A DNA stretch of 64,000 nt from Streptomyces sp. IMTB 2501 (GCF_001953885.1 NZ_MQUS01000002.1:372001-436000), one strand, 5' to 3'. Shown: positions 1 to 7,520, counted from the first letter of the stretch. Made by a program: numbers and translations. Notes: generated by a model from the sequence alone, not told the origin.

Positions 1-1
1 G

Positions 2-43
2 AAGGAGATCACCGAGGAGTACAAGGTCGTTGAGATGAGCTGA
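2..43 (+). CDS. C-terminal tail of an upstream gene (partial)
   Basis: The first 43 bases have an open frame ending KVVEMS then TGA at 41-43, with codon use like the neighbouring genes. Only 13 residues are visible, so the family cannot be named. The stop codon sits at the junction of a 28-bp tandem duplication that copies this 3' end. Confidence 0.4.
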   Translation, partial: KEITEEYKVVEMS

Positions 44-69
44 GGAGTACAAGGTCCTTGAGATGAGCT
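14..69 (+). repeat. 28-bp tandem duplication of a gene 3' end
   Basis: Bases 14-41 and 42-69 are two adjacent 28-bp units differing at a single base (G at 30, C at 58). The unit begins GAGGAGTACAAGGTC. The length is not a multiple of three, so the second unit encodes nearly the same tail in another frame with its own TAG stop. Confidence 0.8.
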
Positions 70-136
70 AGAGTTACGGAAGTCTTCGCGCGCCTCCCCG
101 GACCGGACGCCTTGTCCGCCGGGGAGGCTGTGTTTC

Positions 137-649
137 ATGACCGAAACCCCCTTCGCGAACCTGACCGTCCGACCCGCGACCCTCCAGGACCGGCCCGCCG
201 TCGAACGGCTGTGGCTGATGTTCCACCACGACCTGTCCGAGTTCCGGGGCGTCCTGCCCGGCCCGGACGGCACCTTCCGCAACGAACGCGTCGAGTACGC
301 CCTCACCCGGCCGGACTGGGCGCCGTACCTCTTCCTGTGCGACGGGCGCCCGGCCGGTTTCGCGTTCGTGCGCGCGCTGGACCGGCCGGTGCGGGTGCTG
401 AACAGCTTCTTCGTCGTACGCGGTGCCCGGCGGCGCGGGATCGGGACGCGGGCCGTGCGGGACGTGCTCCGCCGGCACCCCGGGGCCTGGGAGATCGCGT
501 TCCAGGACGACAATCCGGCCGCCGTACGGTTCTGGACGTACGTCGCCCGGGATCTGGCCGGCAATGCCTGGACGCGTGAGCTCCGGCCGGTACCCGACCG
601 GCCGGAGCTGCCCCCGGATGTGTGGATCTCGTTCGCCGTGACCGGCTGA
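137..649 (+). CDS. GNAT family N-acetyltransferase
   Basis: This is a 170-aa cytosolic protein of the usual length for a single GNAT fold. It should transfer an acetyl group from acetyl-CoA to an amine; the substrate cannot be told. The acetyl-CoA-binding motif A is visible near residues 97-105 as RRRGIGTRA, the R/Q-x-x-G-x-G/A signature, preceded by a strand LNSFFVV. The late N-P-A-A-V-R-F-W segment near residue 131 is the typical GNAT NxxAxxFY-like motif. It ends 12 bases before the convergent secreted-protein gene. The ATG at 137 starts the conserved region directly; no strong ribosome site is visible. Confidence 0.8.
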   Translation: MTETPFANLTVRPATLQDRPAVERLWLMFHHDLSEFRGVLPGPDGTFRNERVEYALTRPDWAPYLFLCDGRPAGFAFVRALDRPVRVLNSFFVVRGARRRGIGTRAVRDVLRRHPGAWEIAFQDDNPAAVRFWTYVARDLAGNAWTRELRPVPDRPELPPDVWISFAVTG

Positions 650-660
650 ACGCAGCCGCG

Positions 661-1443
661 TCACTGCGCCTGCGCGGTCTCCGTCGTGACCTGGGCGTCC
701 GGCGTGGCCGGGATCACGGGCGCCGGAGTGGCGGCCTTGTCGCTCGTGCCGGCCTTGTCGTCGGTGGCGTTGCCGTGGTCCGGCAGCGGGGTCGGCTTGG
801 TGCCGGAGGTGTTCCTCTTCGGCTCGGGCCGCGGCGCGTCGTCGACCCAGGAGGTCAGCCGGCCGTCCGGCTTGAGGGCCACGTGCAGGCCGTTGTTCTC
901 GCCGTAGGCGGCTCGGCCCTTGGCGACGAGGGTGTCGAGCTTGGTGCCGTGGGCGTAGATGTCGGCCTCGTAGTGGTTGGCGCCGAGCTTGTAGACCTTG
1001 CCGGTCGAGACGTCGTCGGCCAGCGTCGCCACGGAGACGAGGATGCGCTTGGCGACGGGCTGCGGCTTGGGCTTCGGCTTGGCCCGCTCGACCCAGGACG
1101 TCACCTTGCCGTTCGGGTGCAGCGTGACATGCAGTCCGTTGTGCCCGCCGTGCGCGGGCTTGCCCCTGCCCTTGGTGGCGAGGGTCCCGTACTTCTTGCC
1201 CTTCGCCCAGATCTCCGCCTCGAAGCGGTGCTTGCCGGTCTTGTAGACCTTGGCGACGGAGACCTTGTCCGCGAGTCGCACCGTCTTGACGAGGACACGT
1301 TTGTCCTTGCAGTGGGCCGGGGCGTGGGTGGCGGGCGCCGACTCGGGGGCGGCGGCCGCGAACGCGCCGCCGGCCGAGGCGGCCAGGACGGCGGTGGCGC
1401 CGGCGGCGACGAGGGTGGTGCGCAGGGTGCGAAGAGCACGCAT
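661..1443 (-). CDS. Secreted protein with two ~70-aa repeats
   Basis: The 260-aa product starts with a clear Sec signal peptide: basic MRALRTLR, a hydrophobic Ala-rich core, then an AFA-like cleavage site near residue 29. The mature part has two homologous units at about residues 45-121 and 131-203. Each has a 'KRVLV / KRILV' start, a 'KVYK.G..H.EA.I.A.G' middle and a 'NGLHV.L.P.G..TSWV' end. A KPKPKPQP linker separates them and a Thr/Pro/Ala-rich tail follows. There are no membrane anchor, LPXTG or catalytic motifs. I do not recognise the domain; it looks like an extracellular beta-rich binding module. The gene is divergent from the ArsR gene. Confidence 0.7.
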   Translation of the reverse strand: MRALRTLRTTLVAAGATAVLAASAGGAFAAAAPESAPATHAPAHCKDKRVLVKTVRLADKVSVAKVYKTGKHRFEAEIWAKGKKYGTLATKGRGKPAHGGHNGLHVTLHPNGKVTSWVERAKPKPKPQPVAKRILVSVATLADDVSTGKVYKLGANHYEADIYAHGTKLDTLVAKGRAAYGENNGLHVALKPDGRLTSWVDDAPRPEPKRNTSGTKPTPLPDHGNATDDKAGTSDKAATPAPVIPATPDAQVTTETAQAQ

Positions 1444-1623
1444 CGGTGAACTGTCCTTCGATCGGTTTTCGTTCGTCGGTGTGTCTTCGACGCTACGAAC
1501 CGTCCATCAAGGCCATCCATACGTCATGTAACAGGTGTTCGTAGCGTTCTCCTCAAATTGGTACATAATCCACTGCTCAATCATTGAATCCGCAGGAAAA
1601 ACCGCATGTAGGCCTGGCTATCC

Positions 1624-1651
1624 TTGACGTGCAAGTGATTGCCTGCATAAC
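1624..1651 (+). promoter_or_regulatory. Candidate sigma-70-type promoter of the ArsR-SRPBCC gene
   Basis: TTGACG at 1624-1629 is followed after 16 bases by CATAAC at 1646-1651. Transcription would start near 1658, leaving a short leader with AGAGGG before the ATG at 1683. This favours 1683 over the upstream in-frame start at 1584. Confidence 0.45.
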
Positions 1652-1682
1652 GTTGAGTGTGCAGTCAGAGGGTGACACCGGG

Positions 1683-2450
1683 ATGGACAAGGTCTTCAAG
1701 GCGCTGGCCGACGACACGCGCAGGCGTCTGCTGGACCGGCTCCACGAGAACAACGGCCAGACCCTGGGCGAGCTGTGCGAGCGCATCGCCATGACGCGCC
1801 AGTCGGTCACCCAGCATCTGGCCGTCCTGGAGGCGGCCAACCTGATCAGCTCGGTGCGGCGGGGGCGGGAAAAGCTGCACTACCTCAACCCCGTACCGCT
1901 CCATGAGATCCAGGAGCGGTGGATCGACAAGTTCGAGCGCCCGCGCCTGAGCGCGCTCGGCGCCCTGAAGCGACGAGCCGAGGAAGCCATGACCGACAAA
2001 CCCAGCTTCGTGTACGTCACCTACATCGCGAGCACGCCCGAGAAGGTCTGGGAGGCGCTCACCGACGCCGACCTCACGGCCGCCTACTGGGGTCACCGCA
2101 ACGAGTCCGACTGGCGGCCCGGCTCCCGCTGGGCGCATGTGCGCACCGACGGCTCCGGCATCGCAGACGTGGTCGGCAGGGTGGTGGCGAGCGAGCCGCC
2201 GACCCGGCTGGTCACCACCTGGGCCGCGCCCGGTGACGAGGGCCGCGAGGACCGGCACTCCCGGGTCACCTACGAGATCCGGCCGTACGAGGACATCGTC
2301 CGGCTGACCGTCATCCACGAGGACCTCAACGACGAGGGTGAGCGCTCGGACGTGGCGGGGGGCTGGCCGGCCGTGCTGTCCAACCTCAAGTCGCTGCTGG
2401 AGACCGGCCGGACCCTGCCACAGGAGCCCTGGCTGGTGCCGGGGCACTGA
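1683..2450 (+). CDS. ArsR-family HTH / SRPBCC (AHSA1) fusion protein
   Basis: This 255-aa protein joins two domains. Residues 1-80 are a winged helix of the ArsR type (MDKVFKALADDTRRRLLDRL, then a recognition helix around MTRQSVTQHLAVL). Residues ~105-245 form an SRPBCC/AHSA1 ligand-binding fold (SFVYVTYIASTPEKVWEALT). Such genes often exist as an adjacent ArsR + AHSA1 pair; here they are one polypeptide, so the START-like domain probably senses a small hydrophobic ligand for the DNA-binding domain. No metal-binding Cys-x-Cys of ArsR/SmtB is present. The start was chosen because the HTH begins there and a promoter and ribosome site lie just upstream. Confidence 0.82.
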   Translation: MDKVFKALADDTRRRLLDRLHENNGQTLGELCERIAMTRQSVTQHLAVLEAANLISSVRRGREKLHYLNPVPLHEIQERWIDKFERPRLSALGALKRRAEEAMTDKPSFVYVTYIASTPEKVWEALTDADLTAAYWGHRNESDWRPGSRWAHVRTDGSGIADVVGRVVASEPPTRLVTTWAAPGDEGREDRHSRVTYEIRPYEDIVRLTVIHEDLNDEGERSDVAGGWPAVLSNLKSLLETGRTLPQEPWLVPGH

Positions 2451-2463
2451 GCGGGTGCGAGGA

Positions 2464-2491
2464 GGCCGGTCCGCCCGGGCGGACCGGCCTT
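2464..2491. terminator. 28-bp perfect palindrome between convergent genes
   Basis: AGGCCGGTCCGCCC at 2464-2477 pairs perfectly with its complement at 2478-2491. It lies 14 bases after the ArsR-fusion stop and before the stop of the convergent SPW gene, so it can terminate both. There is no U-tract, as is usual in Streptomyces. Confidence 0.7.
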
Positions 2492-2540
2492 GCGTACCCC
2501 CGTTCCTCGTCCTCCGTTCTTCCTCTCCGCGTGTCTCCGG

Positions 2541-2978
2541 TCACGGCCTGGAGTTGCTCCGCGCTGCCGTACCGGCACAGACCAGTCCGAGTACGAGCGC
2601 CAGCGCGCCGATGACGATGTTGTTGATGACCACGCCCCTGTCGGGGCCGCTGCCCACGATCCAGGGAGCGATGATCAGCCAGATGCCCATCGCGCACATG
2701 GCCCAGCTGAGGCCGTACATCCGCTCGGGGGCCCGGGTGAATCCCAGTGCCAGCAGGCCTATCGCTATACCCATGATCAGGTTGTGGCTCATGAGCGCGG
2801 GCTGGCTCGTCGTGTAGTGCACTATCCAGGGAGATGCCGCGCAGTAGAGCCCGAGCAGGAAGACCGGCCCGTCCACGAGCGCCACATCACGACCGCCGAG
2901 CATGCGGGCGTAGCGTTCCCGCATTTCGGAGACATCGGGGTGGGTCGACAGATCACCCCTGTGCGAGACGTCTGACAT
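2541..2978 (-). CDS. SPW-repeat integral membrane protein
   Basis: The 145-aa product has about four hydrophobic helices and two copies of the SPW signature: CAASPWIVHY in the first half and LIIAPWIVGSG in the second. The architecture fits the SPW repeat family of small actinobacterial membrane proteins, whose function is unknown. The N-terminal ~35 residues are polar and cytosolic. A good ribosome site (AGGAGA) precedes the ATG at 2978. The gene stands alone, convergent with the ArsR-fusion gene. Confidence 0.8.
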   Translation of the reverse strand: MSDVSHRGDLSTHPDVSEMRERYARMLGGRDVALVDGPVFLLGLYCAASPWIVHYTTSQPALMSHNLIMGIAIGLLALGFTRAPERMYGLSWAMCAMGIWLIIAPWIVGSGPDRGVVINNIVIGALALVLGLVCAGTAARSNSRP

Positions 2979-3212
2979 GACTCGTCTCCTTTGACTTTGC
3001 AGGCCAGACCGCGTCTGGTGCGGTGTTCGGTTTCGTACCGCGTGTTCCCAGTTTGCTCTTATTTAGTCTTTATGTGTAGGCCTGTGCGGGCTGTGCCGGT
3101 CGTGCGGGCCGGGTACGGCACTGGGTGACATGTCCGCACCGAATCCGGGCAGGCGGAGCAGTACCGGACGTACGGTGTGTCCGGCCGCCGACCGTGGAGG
3201 TGACCGACCGTC

Positions 3213-3389
3213 ATGGGTGGGAGAGTGCTGGAGCGGTTCCCCGCCGGGGCCCCGCGAGGATCGTGGCCCGCGGAGGAGTACGCGGCCGCGCGCCGTGCCG
3301 AGGGCGAGCGGGTGACCGTGGTGATGGATCTGAAGTCCGACGCTTTCCTCGTCGTGGCCGAGGCGGGGGACGAGGACGGCCGTTGCTGA
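3213..3389 (+). CDS. Small conserved-looking protein, 58 aa
   Basis: A 58-codon frame runs from ATG 3213 to TGA 3387-3389 with strongly G/C-ending codons. GGAGGTG lies 9-10 bases upstream, a near-perfect ribosome site. The product has two parts: MGGRVLERFPAGAPRGSWPA, then a basic/acidic helix EEYAAARRAEGERV, then a strand-like VTVVMDLKSDAFLVVAE. It has no membrane segment or signal peptide. I cannot name the family. It sits alone between the divergent SPW gene and the convergent LysR remnant. Confidence 0.6.
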   Translation: MGGRVLERFPAGAPRGSWPAEEYAAARRAEGERVTVVMDLKSDAFLVVAEAGDEDGRC

Positions 3390-3420
3390 GGCGGTGACCG
3401 GTGAGGATGACGGCCGCTCC

Positions 3421-4348
3421 TCAGGCCGCCGTCAGTTCGTGTGCCCGGCGTACGAAGGCCGTGTACAGGTCCCGGGCCGCGCGCGGTACCGACTCCACGC
3501 GCCGGCGCTGGAGCATCAGCAGCACCCGGGTGGTGTCGTCGGCGATCGGCCGGTACGTGATCGTGCCGGCGCCGGTACCTGAACCTGCCGGCCCGCTCCA
3601 GCGGATCCCCGGCGACGCTGAAGTCCGGCAGCACGGTCGCCCCGAGCCCCTCGGCGACCATCAGCTTGCCCATCTCCGCACCGTCGGTCGAGTACGAGAA
3701 CGCCGGGACCCGGCCCGACAGCAGCCGGTGCACATACCGGTGCATCACATACCCGGCGCGCATCGCGATCAGCGGCACGCCGAGCAGATCCTCGGCGCCG
3801 ACCGCGGGCAGCGCGGCGAGCGGACTGTCCGGGCGCAGGCACACCACCGGCCGGCCGCGGAGGAGTTCCGTACCCTCCAGCCCGCGGGCACGTCGTCGCC
3901 GTCCAGGTGGTTGACCAGCCCCAGGTCGAAGCCGCCCTCGGTGAGGCCGCGCCGGATCTCCGTCTGCTGCGCGCCCACCACCTCGACCCGGGTGACCGGA
4001 TGTGCGGCCCGGAACTCGCGCAGTACGGGAATCAGCAGCGGCACGGTCGCCGCGTTGACCGTGCCGCCGCGCACCATGCGGCTGATGCGGTGCTGCTCTC
4101 CGGCCGCGGCCCGCAGCCGGTCCACCGCCTCCAGCACGCTCACGATGTGCGGCAGCAGCTCCCGGCCCGCCTCGCTCATCGTGGCCCCCGACCGTTTCCG
4201 CTCCAGCGGGTCGACACCCAGCTCCCGTTCCGGATTGCGCACGAATCTCGCTCAACGCGGGCTGCGACAGGCGCAGTTCGTCGGCCGCCCGGCGAAGTGA
4301 GCCGAGTCGGGTCACCGCCGCTGTGTATTCCAGCTGTTCGGTCCGCAC
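3421..4348 (-). pseudogene. LysR-family regulator, broken by several frameshifts
   Basis: LysR-like sequence is found alternately in two frames of the minus strand. The HTH (SLRRAADELRLSQPALSE) reads from a GTG at 4348 to about 4245. The next part (ERELGVDPLERKRSGATMSE to the first half of the effector domain) is in another frame down to about 3880. The central effector region (GVPLIAMRAGYVMHRYVHRL, MVAEGLGATVLPDFSVAGDP) is back in the first frame to about 3590. The C-terminus (RVLLMLQRRRVESVPRAARD) is again in the second frame and stops at 3421. At least three indels are needed. Two conserved leucines of the linker helix read as proline, which suggests real decay rather than sequencing error alone. 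The gene is divergent from the organosulfur locus, which it may once have controlled. Confidence 0.75.
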
Positions 4349-4485
4349 CGGCGCAGAATGCGCGGCCGAGCGGGCCAGGTTCAAGGGTTTCCCTGTCACA
4401 CCCTCGTGAAATTCAATGGTCCGGGATGCAAGACCGGTCGGGTTTTCCTTGACGGCCCTCATCGGCGGCTGCGACGATCGACGGC

Positions 4486-4569
4486 ATGACGATGCGACTG
4501 GACCTCACGCGGCGACGCCATGTCGACCTCGCACGCGTCTCCAGCGCCTCCTGTTGCGTCGCGGCCTGA
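4486..4569 (+). CDS. Cysteine-containing leader peptide (27 aa)
   Basis: The frame MTMRLDLTRRRHVDLARVSS followed by ASCCVAA and a stop matches the short 'RRHVDL.RV.SA.C' leader peptides that precede sulfur-assimilation and sulfonate genes in actinobacteria. In mycobacteria, cysteine-rich leaders of this sort act as cysteine-responsive attenuators. Ribosome progress through the two adjacent Cys codons (TGT TGC, 4552-4557) would report cysteine supply and set expression of the flavin monooxygenase genes that start at 4708. Translation could also begin at the second ATG (4492). It is too short for ordinary gene finders. Confidence 0.72.
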   Translation: MTMRLDLTRRRHVDLARVSSASCCVAA

Positions 4570-4619
4570 TCGTCCGGCTCCTCCGCCGATCCGCCGCTCT
4601 CCGTTCCGCTCGGCACCGC

Positions 4620-4663
4620 CCGAATTCCCCACGCATTCCCGTGCGCCCGTGCCTGGAATTCGG
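4620..4663 (+). promoter_or_regulatory. Possible attenuator hairpin after the leader peptide
   Basis: CCGAATTCC at 4620-4628 and GGAATTCGG at 4655-4663 can form a 9-bp stem with a 26-base loop. It lies between the leader-peptide stop and the first structural gene, where an attenuation structure is expected. No further alternative pairing was worked out. Confidence 0.35.
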
Positions 4664-4707
4664 CATGCCCGGAAAATCGCCGAGCAATTCCGCACCAGGA
4701 GTTCCGC

Positions 4708-5148
4708 ATGCCCGCGACGCCACTGAAATTCGCCTACTGGGTCCCCAACGTCGGCGGAGGACTCGTCACCAGCACGATCGAACAGCGCACCGACTGGGGA
4801 TACGACCTGATCGGCACACCCATCTACAAGGCGTCGTACTCTGGCGTCCTCAAGGCGCTCCTGGACCTGCTCCCGCAGTACGCGCTCACCGGCAAGACCG
4901 TGCTGCCGCTCGCCACCGGCGGCTCCACCGCGCACGTCCTCGCCGTCGACTACGCGCTGCGCCCCGTGCTGCACTCCATGGGCGCCGCTCACGTGGTCCA
5001 GGGCTGGTTCACCCTCGACAAGGACATCACCGTACGCGAGGACGGCTCGCTGACCCTCGCCCCGGCCACCGCCGAAGCGCTCGGCCAGGTGGTGGACCAG
5101 TTCTCCGCCGCCCTGGACCGCACCCCGGTACTGGCGGCGGCGAGCTGA
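4708..5148 (+). CDS. Chimeric remnant: SfnG N-terminus fused to FMN-reductase C-terminus
   Basis: The 146-aa frame is made of two unrelated pieces. Residues 1-34 (PLKFAYWVPNVGGGLVTSTI, then EQRTDWGYD) are the typical start of an SfnG-like dimethylsulfone/LLM-class monooxygenase. From about residue 35 (GTPIYKASYSGVLKALLDLL, LATGGSTAHVLAVDYALRPV) the sequence is the C-terminal half of an SsuE/MsuE-type NADPH-dependent FMN reductase. The junction falls near 4808-4815. The simplest reading is an in-frame deletion that removed most of sfnG and the FMN-binding N-terminal half of the reductase. The product lacks the LLM barrel and the flavodoxin-like phosphate loop, so it is unlikely to be active. 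Codon use stays normal throughout. It is followed 5 bases later by the SfnB-like gene. Confidence 0.75.
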   Translation: MPATPLKFAYWVPNVGGGLVTSTIEQRTDWGYDLIGTPIYKASYSGVLKALLDLLPQYALTGKTVLPLATGGSTAHVLAVDYALRPVLHSMGAAHVVQGWFTLDKDITVREDGSLTLAPATAEALGQVVDQFSAALDRTPVLAAAS

Positions 5149-5153
5149 CCGCC

Positions 5154-7022
5154 ATGACCGCACATGTCATCGCCGACGACGCCGAGGCACTCGCCGTCGC
5201 CGAGGCTCTGGCCGCCGAGTTCCGCGCCGGAGCCGCCGAGCGCGACGCCGAACGGCGGCTCTCGCGCGCGGAGTTGGACCGGCTCTCCGCCTCGGGACTG
5301 CTCGCCGTCACCGTGCCCGCCGAGCGCGTCGGCGCCGACGTCGGCGCCGGGACCCTGGCCGGGATCTTCCGGCTGCTCGGCTCGGCCGACCCCAGCCTCG
5401 CCCAGATCCCGCAGAGCCACTTCGTCTACGTCAATGTGATCCAACGTCAAGGCACCGAGGAGCAGCAGAGGTTCTTCCACACCGAATTGCCGGCGGGTCG
5501 CCGGTTCGGCAACGCGCAGTCCAAGGCCGGCACCCGGCACGTGCAGGACACCCTGACCCGCCTGCGCCCGAGGCCCGACGGGTCGTATCTGCTGAGCGGC
5601 GTCAAGCACTACTGCACCGGTGCGCTGTTCGCCGGCTGGATCCCCGTGCCGGCCCGCGCCACCGACGACAACCTGCGTGTCGCGTACGTCCCCCGGGACG
5701 CCCCCGGAGTGACGGTTGTGGACGACTGGGACGGCATGGGGCAGCGGACGACGGCGAGCGGCAGCGTCCGCCTGGACGACGTCCCCGTGCCCGCCGACCG
5801 CGTCCTGCCGCACCACCTCACCTTCCGGGGACCACAACTCCACGGCGCGGTCGCCCAGTTGCTGCACGCTGCCATCGACACCGGTATCGCCGGGGGAGTG
5901 CTCGCCGAGGCGGCGGAGTTCGTCCGCACCAGGAACAGGCCCTGGTCCGAGAGCGGAGCCGACAGCGCCGTGCACGACCCGCTCCTCGTCCAGCGTTTCG
6001 GCGAACTCGCCCTGCAAGTACGGGCGGCCGAGGTCGTGTTGAAGGAGGCCGGTCGCACGGTCGCCGCCGCCCGCGGCCACCTCATCGACGACTCGGCGGC
6101 CGAGGCGTCCATCGCGGTGGCCGCCGCCAAGGTGCGGGCGGCCGAGGCCGCGGTGGACGTGCCGAGCGCCCTGTTCGAGGTGGCCGGCACCCGTTCGGCG
6201 CTCGACTCCCCGAATCTGCACCGGCATGGGCGCGACGCCCGCACCCACACCCTGCACGATCCGGCCCGCTGGAAGGTCCAGCACATCGGCCGGTACGTGC
6301 TGACCGGAACCCGGCCGCCCCGGCACGGTCTGCTCCAACGGACACTCGCGATCGGAGACCCAGGTGTCCCTCACCTTCCACTGGTTCCTGCCCACCAACG
6401 GCGACAGCCGCCATGTCGTCGGCGGCGGCCACGGCACCCCGGCCACCGTCTCCGGCCGGGACCGGCCCCCGACGGTCGCCTATCTGAGCCAGATCGCCCG
6501 GGCCGCCGAGGACCTCGGCTTCGTGGGCGCGCTCACGCCGACCGGTGCCTGGTGCGAGGACGCGTGGCTGACCACCGCCATGGTCAGCCAGAACTCCGAG
6601 CGGCTGAAGTTCCTCGTCGCCTTCCGGCCCGGCTTCGTCTCGCCGACACTCGCCGCGCAGATGGCGTCCACCTTCCAGCGGCAGACCGGCGGACGGCTGC
6701 TGCTCAACGTGGTCACCGGCGGCGAGAGCCACGAGCAGCGGGCCTACGGCGACTTCCTCGACAAGGACGCCCGGTACCGTCGTACCAGCGAGTTCCTGCA
6801 CATCGTGCGGGACCTGTGGGACGGCAAGAGCGTCGATCTGCACGGGGAACATCTCCAGGTCGCGGAGGCGAAGCTCAGCCGGGTGCCCGACCCGGTGCCC
6901 GAGGTGTACTTCGGCGGCTCCTCGCCCGCCGCCGGCGAGGTCGCGGCCCGGTACGCCGACGTGTACCTCACCTGGGGCGAGCCGCCCGCCCAGGTCGCGG
7001 AGAAGATCGCCTGGATCCGTGA
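5154..7022 (+). CDS. SfnB-like acyl-CoA dehydrogenase-fold protein with runaway C-terminus
   Basis: From ATG 5154 about 394 residues match the SfnB/DszC-like acyl-CoA dehydrogenase group: SADPSLAQIPQSHFVYVNVI, the 'GVKHYCTGALFAGWIPV' flavin-side segment, 'WDGMGQRTTASGSV', and a final RWKVQHIGRYVLTGT. These flavoproteins act in dimethylsulfone and sulfonate desulfurisation. The homologous part ends at ..RHGLL (6335), where relatives stop. Here the next codon is CAA and the frame stays open to 7020-7022, adding ~228 low-complexity Arg/Pro-rich residues read out of frame through most of the downstream monooxygenase gene. A one-base change from TAA would explain this. The enzyme domain itself looks complete. 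Confidence 0.7.
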   Translation: MTAHVIADDAEALAVAEALAAEFRAGAAERDAERRLSRAELDRLSASGLLAVTVPAERVGADVGAGTLAGIFRLLGSADPSLAQIPQSHFVYVNVIQRQGTEEQQRFFHTELPAGRRFGNAQSKAGTRHVQDTLTRLRPRPDGSYLLSGVKHYCTGALFAGWIPVPARATDDNLRVAYVPRDAPGVTVVDDWDGMGQRTTASGSVRLDDVPVPADRVLPHHLTFRGPQLHGAVAQLLHAAIDTGIAGGVLAEAAEFVRTRNRPWSESGADSAVHDPLLVQRFGELALQVRAAEVVLKEAGRTVAAARGHLIDDSAAEASIAVAAAKVRAAEAAVDVPSALFEVAGTRSALDSPNLHRHGRDARTHTLHDPARWKVQHIGRYVLTGTRPPRHGLLQRTLAIGDPGVPHLPLVPAHQRRQPPCRRRRPRHPGHRLRPGPAPDGRLSEPDRPGRRGPRLRGRAHADRCLVRGRVADHRHGQPELRAAEVPRRLPARLRLADTRRADGVHLPAADRRTAAAQRGHRRREPRAAGLRRLPRQGRPVPSYQRVPAHRAGPVGRQERRSARGTSPGRGGEAQPGARPGARGVLRRLLARRRRGRGPVRRRVPHLGRAARPGRGEDRLDP

Positions 7023-7506
7023 GCTGGCCGCCGGGCACGGGCGCAGCCTCCGCTTCGGCATCCGGCTGCACGTCGTCACCCGCGACACCGCCGCGCAGGC
7101 CTGGGCCGAGGCGGACCGGCTGCTCGACGGCTTCGACCCGGAGACCGTACGGGCCGTCCAGGCGGGCCTCGCCCGCAGCGAGTCCGCGGGCCAGCAGCGC
7201 ATGCTCGCCCTGCACGGCGGCAGCCGGGAGAGCCTGGAGATCCACCCCAACCTCTGGGCCGGCATCGGCCTGGTGCGCGGCGGCGCGGGCACCGCGCTGG
7301 TCGGCAGCCACGACGAGGTCGCCGAGCGGATCAAGGAGTACCACGCCCTGGGCATCGACGAGTTCGTCCTCTCCGGCTATCCGCACCTGGAAGAGGCGTA
7401 CTGGTTCGGCGAGGGTGTGCTGCCCCGGCTCGCCGCACAGGGACTGTGGACGCATCCCGGCGGAACGGTGTCCGCTGCGTCGGCCCAGGTGCCGTTCGCC
7501 AGCTGA
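6364..7506 (+). CDS. SsuD-like FMNH2-dependent alkanesulfonate monooxygenase (LLM class)
   Basis: The 380-aa protein is a full-length luciferase-like monooxygenase of the SsuD group: N-terminus SLTFHWFLPTNGDSRHVVGG, barrel strands LTTAMVSQNSERLKFLVAFR, NVVTGGESHEQRAYGDFL, and a C-terminus FVLSGYPHLEEAYWFGEG. Family members release sulfite from alkanesulfonates using FMNH2 and O2. It starts at GTG 6364 with GGAG eight bases upstream. Its own flavin reductase appears destroyed (the chimeric gene at 4708), so it would need FMNH2 from elsewhere. No sulfonate ABC transporter genes lie in the window. The upstream SfnB-like frame overlaps most of this gene in another frame. Confidence 0.85.
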   Translation: MSLTFHWFLPTNGDSRHVVGGGHGTPATVSGRDRPPTVAYLSQIARAAEDLGFVGALTPTGAWCEDAWLTTAMVSQNSERLKFLVAFRPGFVSPTLAAQMASTFQRQTGGRLLLNVVTGGESHEQRAYGDFLDKDARYRRTSEFLHIVRDLWDGKSVDLHGEHLQVAEAKLSRVPDPVPEVYFGGSSPAAGEVAARYADVYLTWGEPPAQVAEKIAWIRELAAGHGRSLRFGIRLHVVTRDTAAQAWAEADRLLDGFDPETVRAVQAGLARSESAGQQRMLALHGGSRESLEIHPNLWAGIGLVRGGAGTALVGSHDEVAERIKEYHALGIDEFVLSGYPHLEEAYWFGEGVLPRLAAQGLWTHPGGTVSAASAQVPFAS

Positions 7507-7520
7507 CCAACCCGCCCTGG

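Noticed and set aside
4416..5153. Upstream extension of the SfnB-like frame
   Set aside because: The 246 codons before ATG 5154 are Arg/Pro-rich, overlap the leader peptide and the chimeric gene, and have no family similarity.
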